Assembly: GCA_002393975.1 (NCBI GenBank)
Contig: DGSM01000088.1
Location: forward strand, 1 to 16,051
Direction of reading: 5' to 3'
Length of the DNA stretch: 16,051 nucleotides
Source of the DNA: Clostridiales bacterium UBA4362
GTDB lineage: Bacteria; Bacillota; Clostridia; TANB77; CAG-508
In this document: positions 7,921-16,051 of the stretch, one piece after another
Position numbering within the stretch: the first letter of the stretch is position 1
How the letters are laid out: each line of letters begins with the position of its first letter
Notes under the pieces: model-generated
Told to the model about the DNA's origin: nothing
What the model saw: only the letters and a program-made list of their open reading frames with translations
Databases searched by the model: none
Made by a program: the position numbers and the translations under genes

Positions 7921-9017
7921 AATCTTACTCTCTCTTTAAATAACTTTAAAAAAATTTCTTTATCCAAATCTATTGGACTATCTTTATAACCAGTTAGCAT
8001 GTTTCTATCATAAATAATACTAATATTAATATCATTTTTAAATCTATCATTTAATTTTTCAAGATTTTTAATATAATGTTTATATTCAGTATTATTCTTT
8101 TCTTCCCATTGTCTATCAAAAGCAATGACCATTTCTTGACAATTTAAATCTAATAAATATTGAACCTAATATGCTGATATATTACTACCGCAACAAGCAG
8201 TAGAAATATCATTATCAAATCCAAAATATGTTTGATATTTTAAACAAGATTTTTCTGCTTCAAATATAATAGCAATTTTACTTGTCTAAATATTATTTTT
8301 ACTATTATTTAAATTATATAAATTCATGCCAAGAGGATGATTATATTGTTTGCGGCCTATAGTCATTGGTCTATATTTACCATATCTTTCAGCATCTTCT
8401 TTAACTAATGTGCGGCCGCGCAATCCTATAAATTTTCCATTAATATCATAATGTGGGATAGTTATTTGACCTGTTGGAGGAAAGTATCCAATTCTTGCTT
8501 GCTGCATACTTTCTCTACTGATACCTTCATCCTCCCATGGTTTTATTCTCACATTATAATTTAAATTATTTAATATATTATCATCATATTCTTTTAATTC
8601 AATATGATAATCTTTTAAACTTAAATCTTGTATTCTATCATAAGCATCAAATGTTTTCCAATCAATTAAGCTATCTTGTGCGTCTAAATCAGCATAACCA
8701 GCCAATCCAAATTTAATTGCTATATAACGAACGGCAGCATTTAAATCATATTCTTTATTCCATTGGATTCTAGCAACTTTAATTAAAAGTTCAAATATAT
8801 CAAAAGATCCTGCGCAGCCAGTATAACAAATAAATAGATCAGTGTTCCTATAATAGTATAACTTTCTACTACCTTCTCCAGGAGGATTATGACATATTGT
8901 CGCACTTACTATTCCAAAATCTGAATATGCCGGCTCACCGCCCCACTCTTCAAGTAATTGGAATATCTAATCAATACTTAATTTTTCTCTTATTTCATGC
9001 TTATTATATGTAATCAT
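7917..9017 (-). CDS. dnaG: DnaG-type DNA primase
   Basis: A 366-aa primase that makes RNA primers for lagging-strand synthesis, shorter than cellular DnaG (about 600 aa) as is usual in phages. The N-terminal zinc-binding region has C42-H43, then C64-YTG-C68, followed by FDIFELL. The catalytic middle includes RIGYFPPTGQITIPHYD and GLRGRTL. The TOPRIM domain shows IIFEAEKS near residue 250 (catalytic Glu) and VIAFDRQ near 300. Three TAG codons encode Gln17 (8967-8969), Gln244 (8286-8288) and Gln284 (8166-8168); the standard code would split zinc finger, core and TOPRIM halves. The start at 9017 is the only in-frame ATG after an upstream TAA. It has no good Shine-Dalgarno and overlaps the previous stop by ATGA, so it is probably translationally coupled. 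The C-terminal helicase-binding part is not recognisable. Confidence 0.93.
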
Positions 9018-9214
9018 ATGGTAGTAACTTTAACGCAATTTCCTTTCAGCCCAAAAGTTTCATTTACTACTTTACAAAGATATGCCTATGGATGCATATT
9101 TTTATCTGCGCCTTTTCGTTCATTAAGGATTTCTTTTGCCATTAGTTTTGGCATTTCATATTCAATTCCACCATAATAAGGTTTTGCCCATACACTTTTA
9201 GATTCATTATTCAT
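9014..9214 (-). CDS. Hypothetical small protein between dnaB and dnaG, 66 aa
   Basis: I do not recognise this 66-aa protein. It is basic (many Lys), contains WAKPYYGGIEYEMPK near the start and two cysteines but no metal motif. One TAG (9086-9088) encodes Gln43; with it the frame runs to a TGA that overlaps the dnaG ATG (ATGA). The start at 9214 follows AGAGGT at a normal distance, 12 nt after the dnaB stop. Its place between helicase and primase suggests a replisome accessory role (inference). Confidence 0.72.
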
Positions 9215-9226
9215 TTTATATACCTC

Positions 9227-10753
9227 TTAATTAAAATTATTAACTGTTTCGATTTTCAAATTATTAATTTGAATAAGTTCATAACTCCATGTTGTGGCAA
9301 ACATAGGCTTTACTCGACAAGTTCCTAAATCTGCATCACACCATAGATATATTCCTTTATATCTACCACGACGGTTTTTATAAATTGAAAGTTTTAAATT
9401 AGGTTTTTTAAAACCAGTATTTACAATTATTCTTTCAAGATTTTCTTGATCTTCATTTGTTGTTGATAAAAGAATACTACCATAGTCAATTTTATCAGCA
9501 ATGCTCTTTGCTCCTCGTAAAAGATTCTGATCTGGAGTTTCACTAGTTTGATAATCGGCATTTAATTGTGTCGATGTCATAATAAAAACTCCATATTGAT
9601 TACATATATCTTTTAAACGAATTGATAACATAAAAAGAATATTATCTTCTCTTAATCTTACTCCACCAGATCTTTTAGAAATTTCTTCTAAAATTTTTAA
9701 ACTAGTATGTATATAATCAAAGAATATATACTTTACATCATGATCTCGAATATTCTTTTTTATTTTATTTTCAATATCTGTTAATGAAAAGTCTGGTAAT
9801 ACTTCAATATATATAGGTGAATCTTTTAAAATTTTAGCTGCTTCTAATACTCTATCTTTTTCATCACCCTCATATTTACCATTCAAAATATGTTCTTCAT
9901 TTACACAAGATAAAAAAGCTAACATCATAGTTTGTACTTCTGTCAGCTCTTGCTCTGTTGTAATAAATAAAGTTGGTTCAGAAGTTCCATTTCTAATCCA
10001 TCCAAACGCATCATCATATATTCTATTACAAGCTATATAACAAGCATCAGCGATCATACTACGAGATTTTCCAATACCAGTTGCGGCCGAGCGCAAGTAT
10101 AATTTTTTTAATCTTGCACCACGAGTTACTGTATTAATCAATGGCCCATAAAGAGGAACACCAACTTCAGGAGACTTCTCAAATTCAGCAATTAAATCTT
10201 CTAGTCCTTCACCAGCTTGATAAGCTTGACCCCAAGAACCATCTACATATGTTGCTTTTATTTCGTCTAATTTATTTTGAATTAATTGTGCTAATCCTTC
10301 TAGGCTAGTATTATCAATAAAATCTTCTTGCTGTTGGCGTAATTTTAAATCAACAATATTATCAGGATCATAAATATCAGTAACGCTAATACCATAACTG
10401 TCCATTGCTCTTAATAATGTCATTTTTTTCATTCGATTATAATAATAATCAAATGAAGCAGTATTAGCATTTTCGGCAGCTTTTAATAACCACTCTTCAC
10501 CTTTTTGTTTTATAAATATTGCTTCACTTTTTGGACGAGAACTTAAATAATCTAATATACTATTTAAACTAATTTGTTCAGCGCCAAGTTCATGTAATTT
10601 ATAAATTGTTCCAAAAATAATTTGATGAAATATATCAGGAAAATCATTTTCTGTAATAGTATATTTATCAGTATAGTCAAGTAATTGAGGAGTTTTAAAA
10701 ACGCTACCAATAACCTAAACTATACTGGGAGTATCAACATATTTATTTGCCAT
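9227..10753 (-). CDS. dnaB: DnaB-type replicative DNA helicase
   Basis: A 508-aa hexameric replicative helicase, near the usual DnaB length. An N-terminal helical domain (about 1-110) precedes a RecA-like core with Walker A ATGIGKSRS (about 223-231), Walker B YIFFDYIH (Asp about 346), the H4-like MTSTQLN near 390 and the arginine finger region KNRRGR near 460. One TAG (10715-10717) encodes Gln13, so under the standard code the N-terminal domain would be lost and translation would have to begin inside it. The start at 10753 follows AGAGGAT and lies inside the end of the previous gene (11-nt overlap). It sits in one operon with dnaG, matching the helicase-primase partnership. It ends in TAA. 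Confidence 0.95.
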
Positions 10754-11423
10754 CAATATTATCCTCTTCAAGAAAAGTAAATAATCTTCTCTTGGTTACT
10801 TTCTTCTCTGGTGATTTAATCTTTATTTCTATATCTTTTGGAATGTATTCTTTATAATCCTAAATTTGTTCATTCTATAAATTAGCTAAATATAAAGCAT
10901 AATAATATTCTTTTGCTTGATTATAAATATAAGGAATAATTCCAATTCCTCTATTAGTATCTAGTGGATTTTTCTTTACTTCATACCAATATTTTAAAGC
11001 CTTTAACATTCCACTATAAGTAAATTCATAATCTTTCTCATATTGAGTAACCTATTTCATATAAGCAGGAGGAATATAATTATCTTTTAATTTATATAAT
11101 TGAATAATATAAATCATTAATTTTTCTAAATCATTTTCAGGATGCTTTGCCGCACAATTCTTATGAACATATCTATTTGGAAGTTCAGGCATTGGAATAA
11201 CATCTTTATTATCTATTTCAATTGCTTTATGACACCAAAAACAAGTAGATGCTTTTGCTGGGTCCCATATCTTATAAATCTATTTTTCTTTTCCTTCATT
11301 AACTGCTTTAGTATAACATTCAGCATGTCCATATCGAAAAACTTTACCCCATGGGATTTGAACAAAAGCAACTTTTTCTCTATCAAATTGTTTTTTACAA
11401 TAACGACAATTAACTGTTGCCAT
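10743..11423 (-). CDS. Double treble-clef zinc-finger protein, 226 aa
   Basis: Two similar zinc-binding units stand in tandem: C6-x2-C9 with H33-x2-C36, and C61-x2-C64 with H87-x2-C90, each a C-x2-C ... H-x2-C treble-clef layout. A helical C-terminal half follows (about 95-226) with TYSGMLKALKYWYEV and a lysine-rich end. Four TAG codons encode Gln48, Gln124, Gln183 and Gln188 (11280, 11052, 10875 and 10860 as low coordinates). It is the first gene after promoter 11456-11484 and overlaps dnaB, so a helicase-loading or DNA-binding role is plausible but unproven. The start at 11423 has only a weak GTGAG site. It ends in TAA. Confidence 0.82.
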
Positions 11424-11455
11424 TACATCAACTCACTTATATTTTTTCTATAAAT

Positions 11456-11484
11456 ATTATATCATAAAAAATAAAAAAAGTCAA
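11456..11484 (-). promoter_or_regulatory. Sigma-70-type promoter P3 for the dnaB-dnaG-recJ operon
   Basis: TTGACT (11484-11479), a 17-nt spacer and TATAAT (11461-11456) on the minus strand, with a predicted start near 11449 and a leader of about 26 nt. The -35 hexamer is part of the 3' arm of the terminator stem. From 11466 to 11446 it is identical to the dnaE promoter region, including ATGATATAATATTTATAGAA. Confidence 0.85.
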
Positions 11485-11508
11485 TCCCATCTTAGGATTG
11501 ACTTTTTT
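11474..11508 (-). terminator. Strong intrinsic terminator after the Sak4 gene, near-symmetrical
   Basis: AAAAAAGTCAATCC (11474-11487) and GGATTGACTTTTTT (11495-11508) form a 14-bp perfect stem with a 7-nt loop. On the minus strand it follows the Sak4-like stop codon by 1 nt and runs into a T-rich tract (TTTTTTTATTTTTT). The stem's A and T tails make it able to work in both directions. Confidence 0.92.
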
Positions 11509-11509
11509 A

Positions 11510-12511
11510 TTACTTAATATTAATTAAATCGTCTTCAATTTCAGTAACTACTAAATAAACAAGTTCTGCTTGATCACGAGTTACTCCAGACATTTTCTTT
11601 CCTTTTCCAAGATACTTTTCAACAATTTGAGTAATTCTTGGAGCATAATAATCTTGATCTTTTCCCATCAAAATTCCGACATCTTCTTCAAACTTCTTCA
11701 TATATTCGTCAAAGTCATATTCTTTAACAATAGAAGCAGTTTCTCTTTCATCAGTAACATATTTATTATCATGCTCTCCTGCTTCTTTATCAATTGCTTC
11801 TGTCAATGCTTTAGCAAGACTATCATAATTGAAATCAATTTCAGGACTAATATATTTAAATCTACAACCACAAGAAATACCAGAACCACCAGGAGAACGA
11901 AGAGTAAGTTTCATTTTAGTTGTTCCATCTTCTTGCGCGACGCCATGAGCATAACCATAAAGGTCAGCCATATTCTCAATGATCTTTAAAGCGGAAGACT
12001 GTGTTGAAGGTTTAGTTTCTGTTCCAATATCACGACCAGAAGCATCCTTAATATTATTAGTGGTTGAATGAGAAATAAATACAACAGCATATCCCATCAT
12101 TGTTAAACCACGGAAAACATCTTCAAACTCTTTCTTATATTTAGACCAGCTATTTTTTACCCAGCCGCCTTCACCCATATCATCAATACCTAACTGACTA
12201 CAGATATATTTCTGGCAAAGATCTGCGGCAATATCAACTGTATCAACAATAATTGATTTATAAACAGCTTGAACTTCTGGCTTTTTCAATTCACGAAAAA
12301 TCTGTTTCATTTCACCCCAAGTAGTTACATCTTGCGCAATAATTCCTGGGATAGCATTATATCCTTTTTCAAAAGCGAGAAGCAAAGGACTTGGCATCTA
12401 TGTCGCCAAAGTTGTTTTACCAGTCTTTGGCGGGCCATAGATAAAAGTAATATAACCAGAAAGATCTCGACTAACTTTATGAGGCTGAATACCTAAAAGA
12501 TTAATAGCCAT
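11510..12511 (-). CDS. RecA-like Sak4-type ATPase (phage recombinase)
   Basis: A 333-aa P-loop ATPase. Walker A is GPPKTGKTT (26-34), a Walker B-like SIIVDTVDIA lies near residue 86, and VVFISHS near 145. This matches the Sak4/RadA-like group that assists single-strand annealing in phage recombination. A TAG (12398-12400) encodes Gln38, four residues after Walker A; under the standard code the remaining ORF would start at the next ATG and lack the P-loop entirely. The start at 12511 follows AGGAGG. It lies 16 nt downstream of the putative ssDNA-binding gene, in the same unit, which fits Sak4 working with an SSB. It ends in TAA 1 nt before the terminator. Confidence 0.88.
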
Positions 12512-12527
12512 ATAAATTTACCTCCTA

Positions 12528-13472
12528 TTAGAAGTTAAATCCACTAGCACTTGGGGTTGCCGCAGCAGGAGTTTGAGTCTGCGCACGAGTTGCATTATAC
12601 TCATCCTGACGCTGTTTAATTTCAGCCTTAACAACTTCACGGTTCTGAAGTGCTTCAGAATATTCCTTTGCAGTAATAGTTTCTTCAGTATCCCACTCAT
12701 ATGGAGCATTTACACCAGTAATAACCCACTCTCTTTGAGTAGAAGTAACTTCTTGAGCAAAGCTTTCTCCCCAACCAGTGCTTTCAGTTTTTTGAACTGT
12801 AGTAACAGTCTTACTAACCTGATGACCATTTACTCTTAAAAATACTGGAGACTTTTCACTTGGTTCAAGAGCTTCAAAATGATTCATACCATTTGCATCA
12901 TAAATAACAAATGTTACAGGAAGAAGAGCATTTCTAAAATCAAATGCATATCCTTCAACAAACATCTTTTCAGGACGATTACGCTCTTCATCAGGGTCAA
13001 CACGACGGCATTTTGTCATTACCATATCAAGTTCAAAAGTATCTCTTAAACCTTCAGAAGCCGCAATATTCTGAACAACATGAACAAATCCGCCCTCATT
13101 GCGCATCTGACTTACAAGTTCATCTGTTCCAGTTCTATTGGAATAAAATTCATTCAAACCAAGTTGAGAATCAATTCTAATCTTGGCTGCCTTATCTGCT
13201 CCATGATCAATAACATTACAAGTCACTCCATTAATAATATTCTGAAGTGCATTAAATGTTGCATTAGGACTACCACTTTTTGTATAAGTAGGAGTTACAT
13301 ATGAAAAATGAATCGTTACAATATTTGTAAGTTCATCATTAGTTGCCAAATCAATAGTACCATTAATAAACTAAGTACCAGGGTTTTTTGACTTTTCTCC
13401 ACTCACTTTAAGAGAGAGATTATGCTGATACAAAACGCCTTCAAGATGTGTAGTATTTTTAACCTTTAACAT
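12528..13472 (-). CDS. Putative single-stranded DNA-binding protein
   Basis: A 314-aa protein that I cannot match to a named family with certainty. The N-terminal half looks beta-rich (LEGVLYQHNLSLKVSG, then NIVTIHFSYV), the C-terminal region is charged and low-complexity (QTQTPAAATPSASG) and ends in GFNF, an aromatic tip like that of phage and bacterial SSBs. A TAG at 13371-13373 encodes Gln34. Its place directly before the Sak4-like ATPase fits an SSB or annealing protein (inference). The start at 13472 follows AGGAG at 12 nt, inside the end of the winged-helix gene. It ends in TAA, and the next gene's AGGAGG lies right after it. Confidence 0.6.
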
Positions 13473-13474
13473 AA

Positions 13475-13840
13475 TTATTCATTTTCTCCTTCAATAATTG
13501 TAAAATTCTTTCCTTTTTCTGTCAAACTATATACGACTGGATTTGTACCAAGCTTTTCACAAAAGCCATCATTTACTAATTTTCTCATAGCTCCAGATGC
13601 TCCACGAGAAGAAATACCAATCTGTTCTGCCAGATCTTTTGCTTTCCAACATTTCACATCGCTATTGTCTTGAAGATACTTCAAAAGAAGCTTTCCATTA
13701 TCAGTTAAAATTGGTTTTTCATCTTTTACTTCTTTAAGAATGTCAAGATAAGCTTTTACATTTTCTGTCATTAATTCATTTGCTCTATCAGGATTTTCTT
13801 TAATAAGTGTTTCAATAAAATTTAAAAATTCTTGTTTCAT
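13475..13840 (-). CDS. Winged-helix DNA-binding protein, 121 aa
   Basis: An N-terminal helical part (1-45) is followed by a winged helix: KAKDLAEQIGISSRGASGAM (67-86) forms the helix-turn-helix, and VYSLTEKGKNF (103-113) is the wing strand typical of MarR/ArsR-like folds. It may be a transcription factor or a DNA-binding replication accessory; being the first gene of its unit it could autoregulate (inference). The start at 13840 has a weak AAGTGAG-like site, similar to that of the gene at 11423. No in-frame TAG. It ends in TAA, 2 nt before the next gene. Confidence 0.82.
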   Translation of the reverse strand: MKQEFLNFIETLIKENPDRANELMTENVKAYLDILKEVKDEKPILTDNGKLLLKYLQDNSDVKCWKAKDLAEQIGISSRGASGAMRKLVNDGFCEKLGTNPVVYSLTEKGKNFTIIEGENE

Positions 13841-13872
13841 TTTTATCTCACTTTCTTAAATCTTCTATATAT

Positions 13873-13901
13873 ATTATATAATAAAAATTTAAAAAAGTCA
13901 A
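13873..13901 (-). promoter_or_regulatory. Sigma-70-type promoter P4 for the winged-helix/SSB/Sak4 unit
   Basis: TTGACT (13901-13896), a 17-nt spacer and TATAAT (13878-13873) on the minus strand, followed by the TATAGAA seen in P1 and P3. The -35 directly abuts the TAA stop codon of the upstream P-loop gene (13904-13902). Confidence 0.83.
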
Positions 13902-14183
13902 TTATTCTTTACTTAATGTATATCCAATTAATTGTGGGCCAGTAGAAAAAATAGAATTAATGAAACCTTCTAATTCATCTACTACATATGATTGAACTTC
14001 TGGATCATAATTATGAATAAAATCACTATATGATGAAAATTCAATTCCTTCAATTCCATATGCTTGCGCTTTTGCTTTCATCGCGGATGGATTACTACAA
14101 ACAAAAATAGAATTATTTTCTTTAGCAATTAACATTAACTAACTAGTTTTTCCAGTTCCACGATTATCAATAATACGAATCAT
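13902..14183 (-). CDS. Mini P-loop NTPase, 93 aa
   Basis: A very small ATPase-like protein with Walker A NRGTGKTS (7-14) and Walker B YVVDEL (66-71) and little else; it has no room for a full RecA or AAA+ core. Small P-loop proteins of about 100 aa are common in phages of Bacillota, and their role is unknown to me. A TAG (14139-14141) encodes Gln15, immediately after the Walker A serine; the standard code would leave only a 14-residue peptide and a headless remainder. The start at 14183 follows AAAGGAAAG and overlaps the stop of the preceding gene by ATGA. It ends in TAA just before promoter P4. Confidence 0.82.
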
Positions 14184-15082
14184 AAGTCACTTTCCTTTTC
14201 AAATTTACTATAGATTATTGATATAACAAATAATTGATATTCAGGTTTTATTAAAAATCTTATAATATTTAGGATATGTAATAAAGGAGTATTTGATCTT
14301 CCTTCTAATTTAAAATGCATAATACCTAAATCTTTATAAGTAGTTAAAATATCATCAATTGGAATTGCTCCTGTTAAGCGAGGCTCACATGGATATAAAT
14401 GCCTTCCTTTTAAATTACAAAAATCTAATGCATAATCTTTTCCATAATTTAAGGCAGAAATACTATTTAATTTATAATGTTTATTTCTATTAAGGCAATT
14501 AATTCCACAAGTAGCATTTACTAATAGTTCTACTTTTTCTTTCTAATTATTAGATAAACTTTTTAAAAAATTTAAATTATAATTTAAATTATAATCTAAA
14601 CAAACTCTATAATAATTTTTATTTAATTCATTAATAGTTTTTTCAATATTATTTAAACATTTTGTTGTAGAAGAAATAATTTTATATTTTGGATAATTAG
14701 TTCTAATATATTCTTCTAAAATACTAGAATTAATCACTATTTCATTTAATTCATTTTCACAGAGTTCTGTAACTAAATTACAAAAACGATCATTTAAATT
14801 ATCTTTTGTAATTTCTGTATTTGTATAAATAAAACGTAAGGGAATATTATGACCATTATAAAAATTTCTTATTTCTTCAATTTCTTCTAATGTGGCATGT
14901 GTATATTTATTAAATTTTCTACCGCCATCCCAAATACAATATGGAAAATTTCCAAATATAGCATCTATTTGAATATTTTCATAAAAATATTCAGGATGTT
15001 CTTCAAGTAATAAAATCAATATTTTATTAATTAAAAAATTTTCATATACACATGGAATTGCAAAACCTACTTTTGTCATCAT
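14180..15082 (-). CDS. U32-peptidase-like Fe-S TIM-barrel protein, paralog A
   Basis: A 300-aa protein. FGNFPYCIWDGGR (43-55), ELNEIVINSS (111-120) and PKYKIISSTTKC (131-142) fit a TIM-barrel pattern. Four cysteines, C192, C196, C222 and C232, cluster in the second half, and HFKLEGR (256-262) resembles the KIEGR signature of the U32 family, whose characterised members (RlhA, TrhP, UbiU/V) carry a 4Fe-4S cluster and take part in RNA or quinone hydroxylation. The match is by eye and distant. One TAG (14543-14545) encodes Gln180; the cysteine cluster lies beyond it. The start at 15082 follows GAGGAG; ATGA overlap with the P-loop gene. It is a clear paralog of the upstream neighbour. Confidence 0.72.
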
Positions 15083-15091
15083 AATAACTCC

Positions 15092-15934
15092 TCATATTGT
15101 CAGCTAATATTTATCATTAATTAAATTTTTTATTAAATATTGCTAAAACTATAAAATCTAATTTAATGGTGGAGTATCAATTTTAAAATGAGTAAAACCT
15201 AATTCAATAAAATAATTTAATTCTTTTGTTAATTCATCTGGATCATTATAATTATTAATTAAATCACAATTATAATAATTACTTTTATTTGAATAATTAA
15301 TCTAATACTATTGTTCTTGAGCAATACAAGAATAAAAATTTTTACAATTATTTTGACATTTATTTCCAATAGTAATTTCAATATGATTTTTATCAATTAA
15401 ATTATTTAAAAATTCTAAATCATTGTTAAATAACTATGGTAATTCAATTAAATGAAATAAATTCTAATTAAGTATTGAATTTATAATATCTATATCATAT
15501 GGATGTTTCAAATAAGCATTTTTAGAGAAAATATATTCATAATGAAATCCATTGTCTTTTATATAAGATAATAATTCTAAATCACTTATTTCAATAAAAT
15601 TACTTCCAGTATTTCCATATTGTAAAATTAAATTAAAATAATAATTTAAGTCATTAATGTTTAAATTATTATTTGAACAATCTAAACGGATCGGCGCAGT
15701 TGATTCATTAAAAAATGCAAATAAATCTTTATCTAATAAAAATTTTTCTTTTACTATATTAGAATTAACCCCACCATTATAAATAAAAAAAGGAATTGAT
15801 CCATAAAAAGAATCTATTACAATATTTTTTATTTTAAAATAATTTTCAGTTTGATTTAATGGATGAGATAATTGTCTTAATTTATTATTCAACTATTGAT
15901 TATAATATACTAAAGGTAATGTAAGATGAATCAT
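15092..15934 (-). CDS. U32-peptidase-like Fe-S protein, paralog B, nine in-frame TAG
   Basis: A 280-aa paralog of the protein at 14180-15082. Matching segments are FYGSIPFFIYNGG (43-55), APIRLDCSNN, FIEISDLELLSYIK, the NKCQNNC cysteine pair (C193, C197), C203, C223, THFKID (248-253) and the C-terminal YLIKN...KYQLTI. Nine TAG codons encode Gln14, 157, 167, 209, 211, 259, 262, 264 and 277. The similarity to paralog A continues past all of them to the TGA stop, which supports the Gln reading. The KLEGR motif of A is degenerate here (KIDTP), so B may have lost activity or changed substrate. The start at 15934 follows TATGGAGA. It ends 9 nt before paralog A. Confidence 0.75.
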
Positions 15935-15935
15935 T

Positions 15936-16051
15936 TTAATCTCCATATAACTATTTTAAATTTTTATTTAAAAATCCATTAAATATAAGATTCATATTAT
16001 CAATTAATAAATTTTTATTTTCTATTATCTTTTTTAATTCTTGTTTCAGTT
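15936..16051 (-). CDS. 3' end of an unknown gene, partial at right edge
   Basis: The last 37 codons of a gene entering from the right. The visible tail is Lys-, Asn- and Leu-rich and helical (LKQELKKIIENKNLL). A TAG at 15951-15953 is read as Gln six residues before a TAA stop that lies just before the next ATG; if TAG were a stop, the gene would end there instead. Too little is visible for any function. Confidence 0.55.

Noticed and set aside
11142..13304. Plus-strand ORFs opposite the zinc-finger, Sak4 and SSB genes, and the minus-strand ORF 12518-12709
   Set aside because: They are shadow frames of well-supported genes; their compositions are Phe/Ser/Ile-rich or arbitrary, with no motifs.
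1..16051. TGA read as tryptophan (mycoplasma-like code)
   Set aside because: No TGA occurs inside the reconstructed genes, and TGA ends several genes at exact ATGA overlaps.
1..16051. CRISPR array, insertion sequence or integrase attachment site
   Set aside because: I saw no regularly spaced direct repeats, transposase motif or terminal inverted repeats in the window.

Overview
The window reads as part of a large, AT-rich tailed bacteriophage genome. Every convincing gene lies on the minus strand and the gene set is a replication and recombination module. The key to reading it is the genetic code. Many genes are interrupted in frame by TAG and by no other stop codon, and reading TAG as glutamine (NCBI translation table 15) rebuilds full-length, recognisable proteins. 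I count 42 in-frame TAG codons. Every visible gene end is TAA or TGA and none is TAG. TGA is still a stop: four tightly coupled gene pairs overlap by ATGA.

Layout in order of transcription (right to left). Right-hand block, about 16051-13902: the 3' end of an unknown gene, two paralogous proteins (15092-15934 and 14180-15082) that look like divergent U32-type TIM-barrel proteins with a four-cysteine cluster, and a 93-aa mini P-loop protein. Next unit, promoter at 13873-13901: a winged-helix protein, a putative ssDNA-binding protein and a Sak4/RecA-like ATPase, closed by a strong terminator at 11474-11508. Next unit, promoter at 11456-11484 (its -35 lies inside that terminator): a double-zinc-finger protein, DnaB helicase, a 66-aa protein, DnaG primase, a zinc-ribbon protein, a 211-aa unknown, a macro-domain protein and RecJ exonuclease, followed by a hairpin-rich non-coding stretch with a terminator. 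Next unit, promoter at 4674-4702: a 109-aa unknown and a Dda/RecD2-like helicase. Last unit, promoter at 3048-3076: a DnaE-type DNA polymerase III alpha subunit that runs off the left edge.

Together the genes supply most of a replisome (polymerase, helicase, primase, probable ssDNA-binding protein, accessory helicase) plus recombination functions (RecJ, Sak4). The promoters are classical TTGAC-N17-TATAAT and many genes have AGGAGG-type ribosome binding sites. That points to a Bacillota-type host rather than Bacteroidota, whose promoters and initiation signals differ; this is inference.

The most unusual points are: (1) the TAG recoding; (2) its uneven distribution, with zero TAG in about 1,520 codons of the two leftmost transcription units but 15 in RecJ alone; (3) single TAG codons near the 5' end of several core ATPase and DNA-binding genes, two of them just after the Walker A motif; and (4) the U32-like paralog pair, one member of which carries nine TAG codons. 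No suppressor tRNA is visible in the window.
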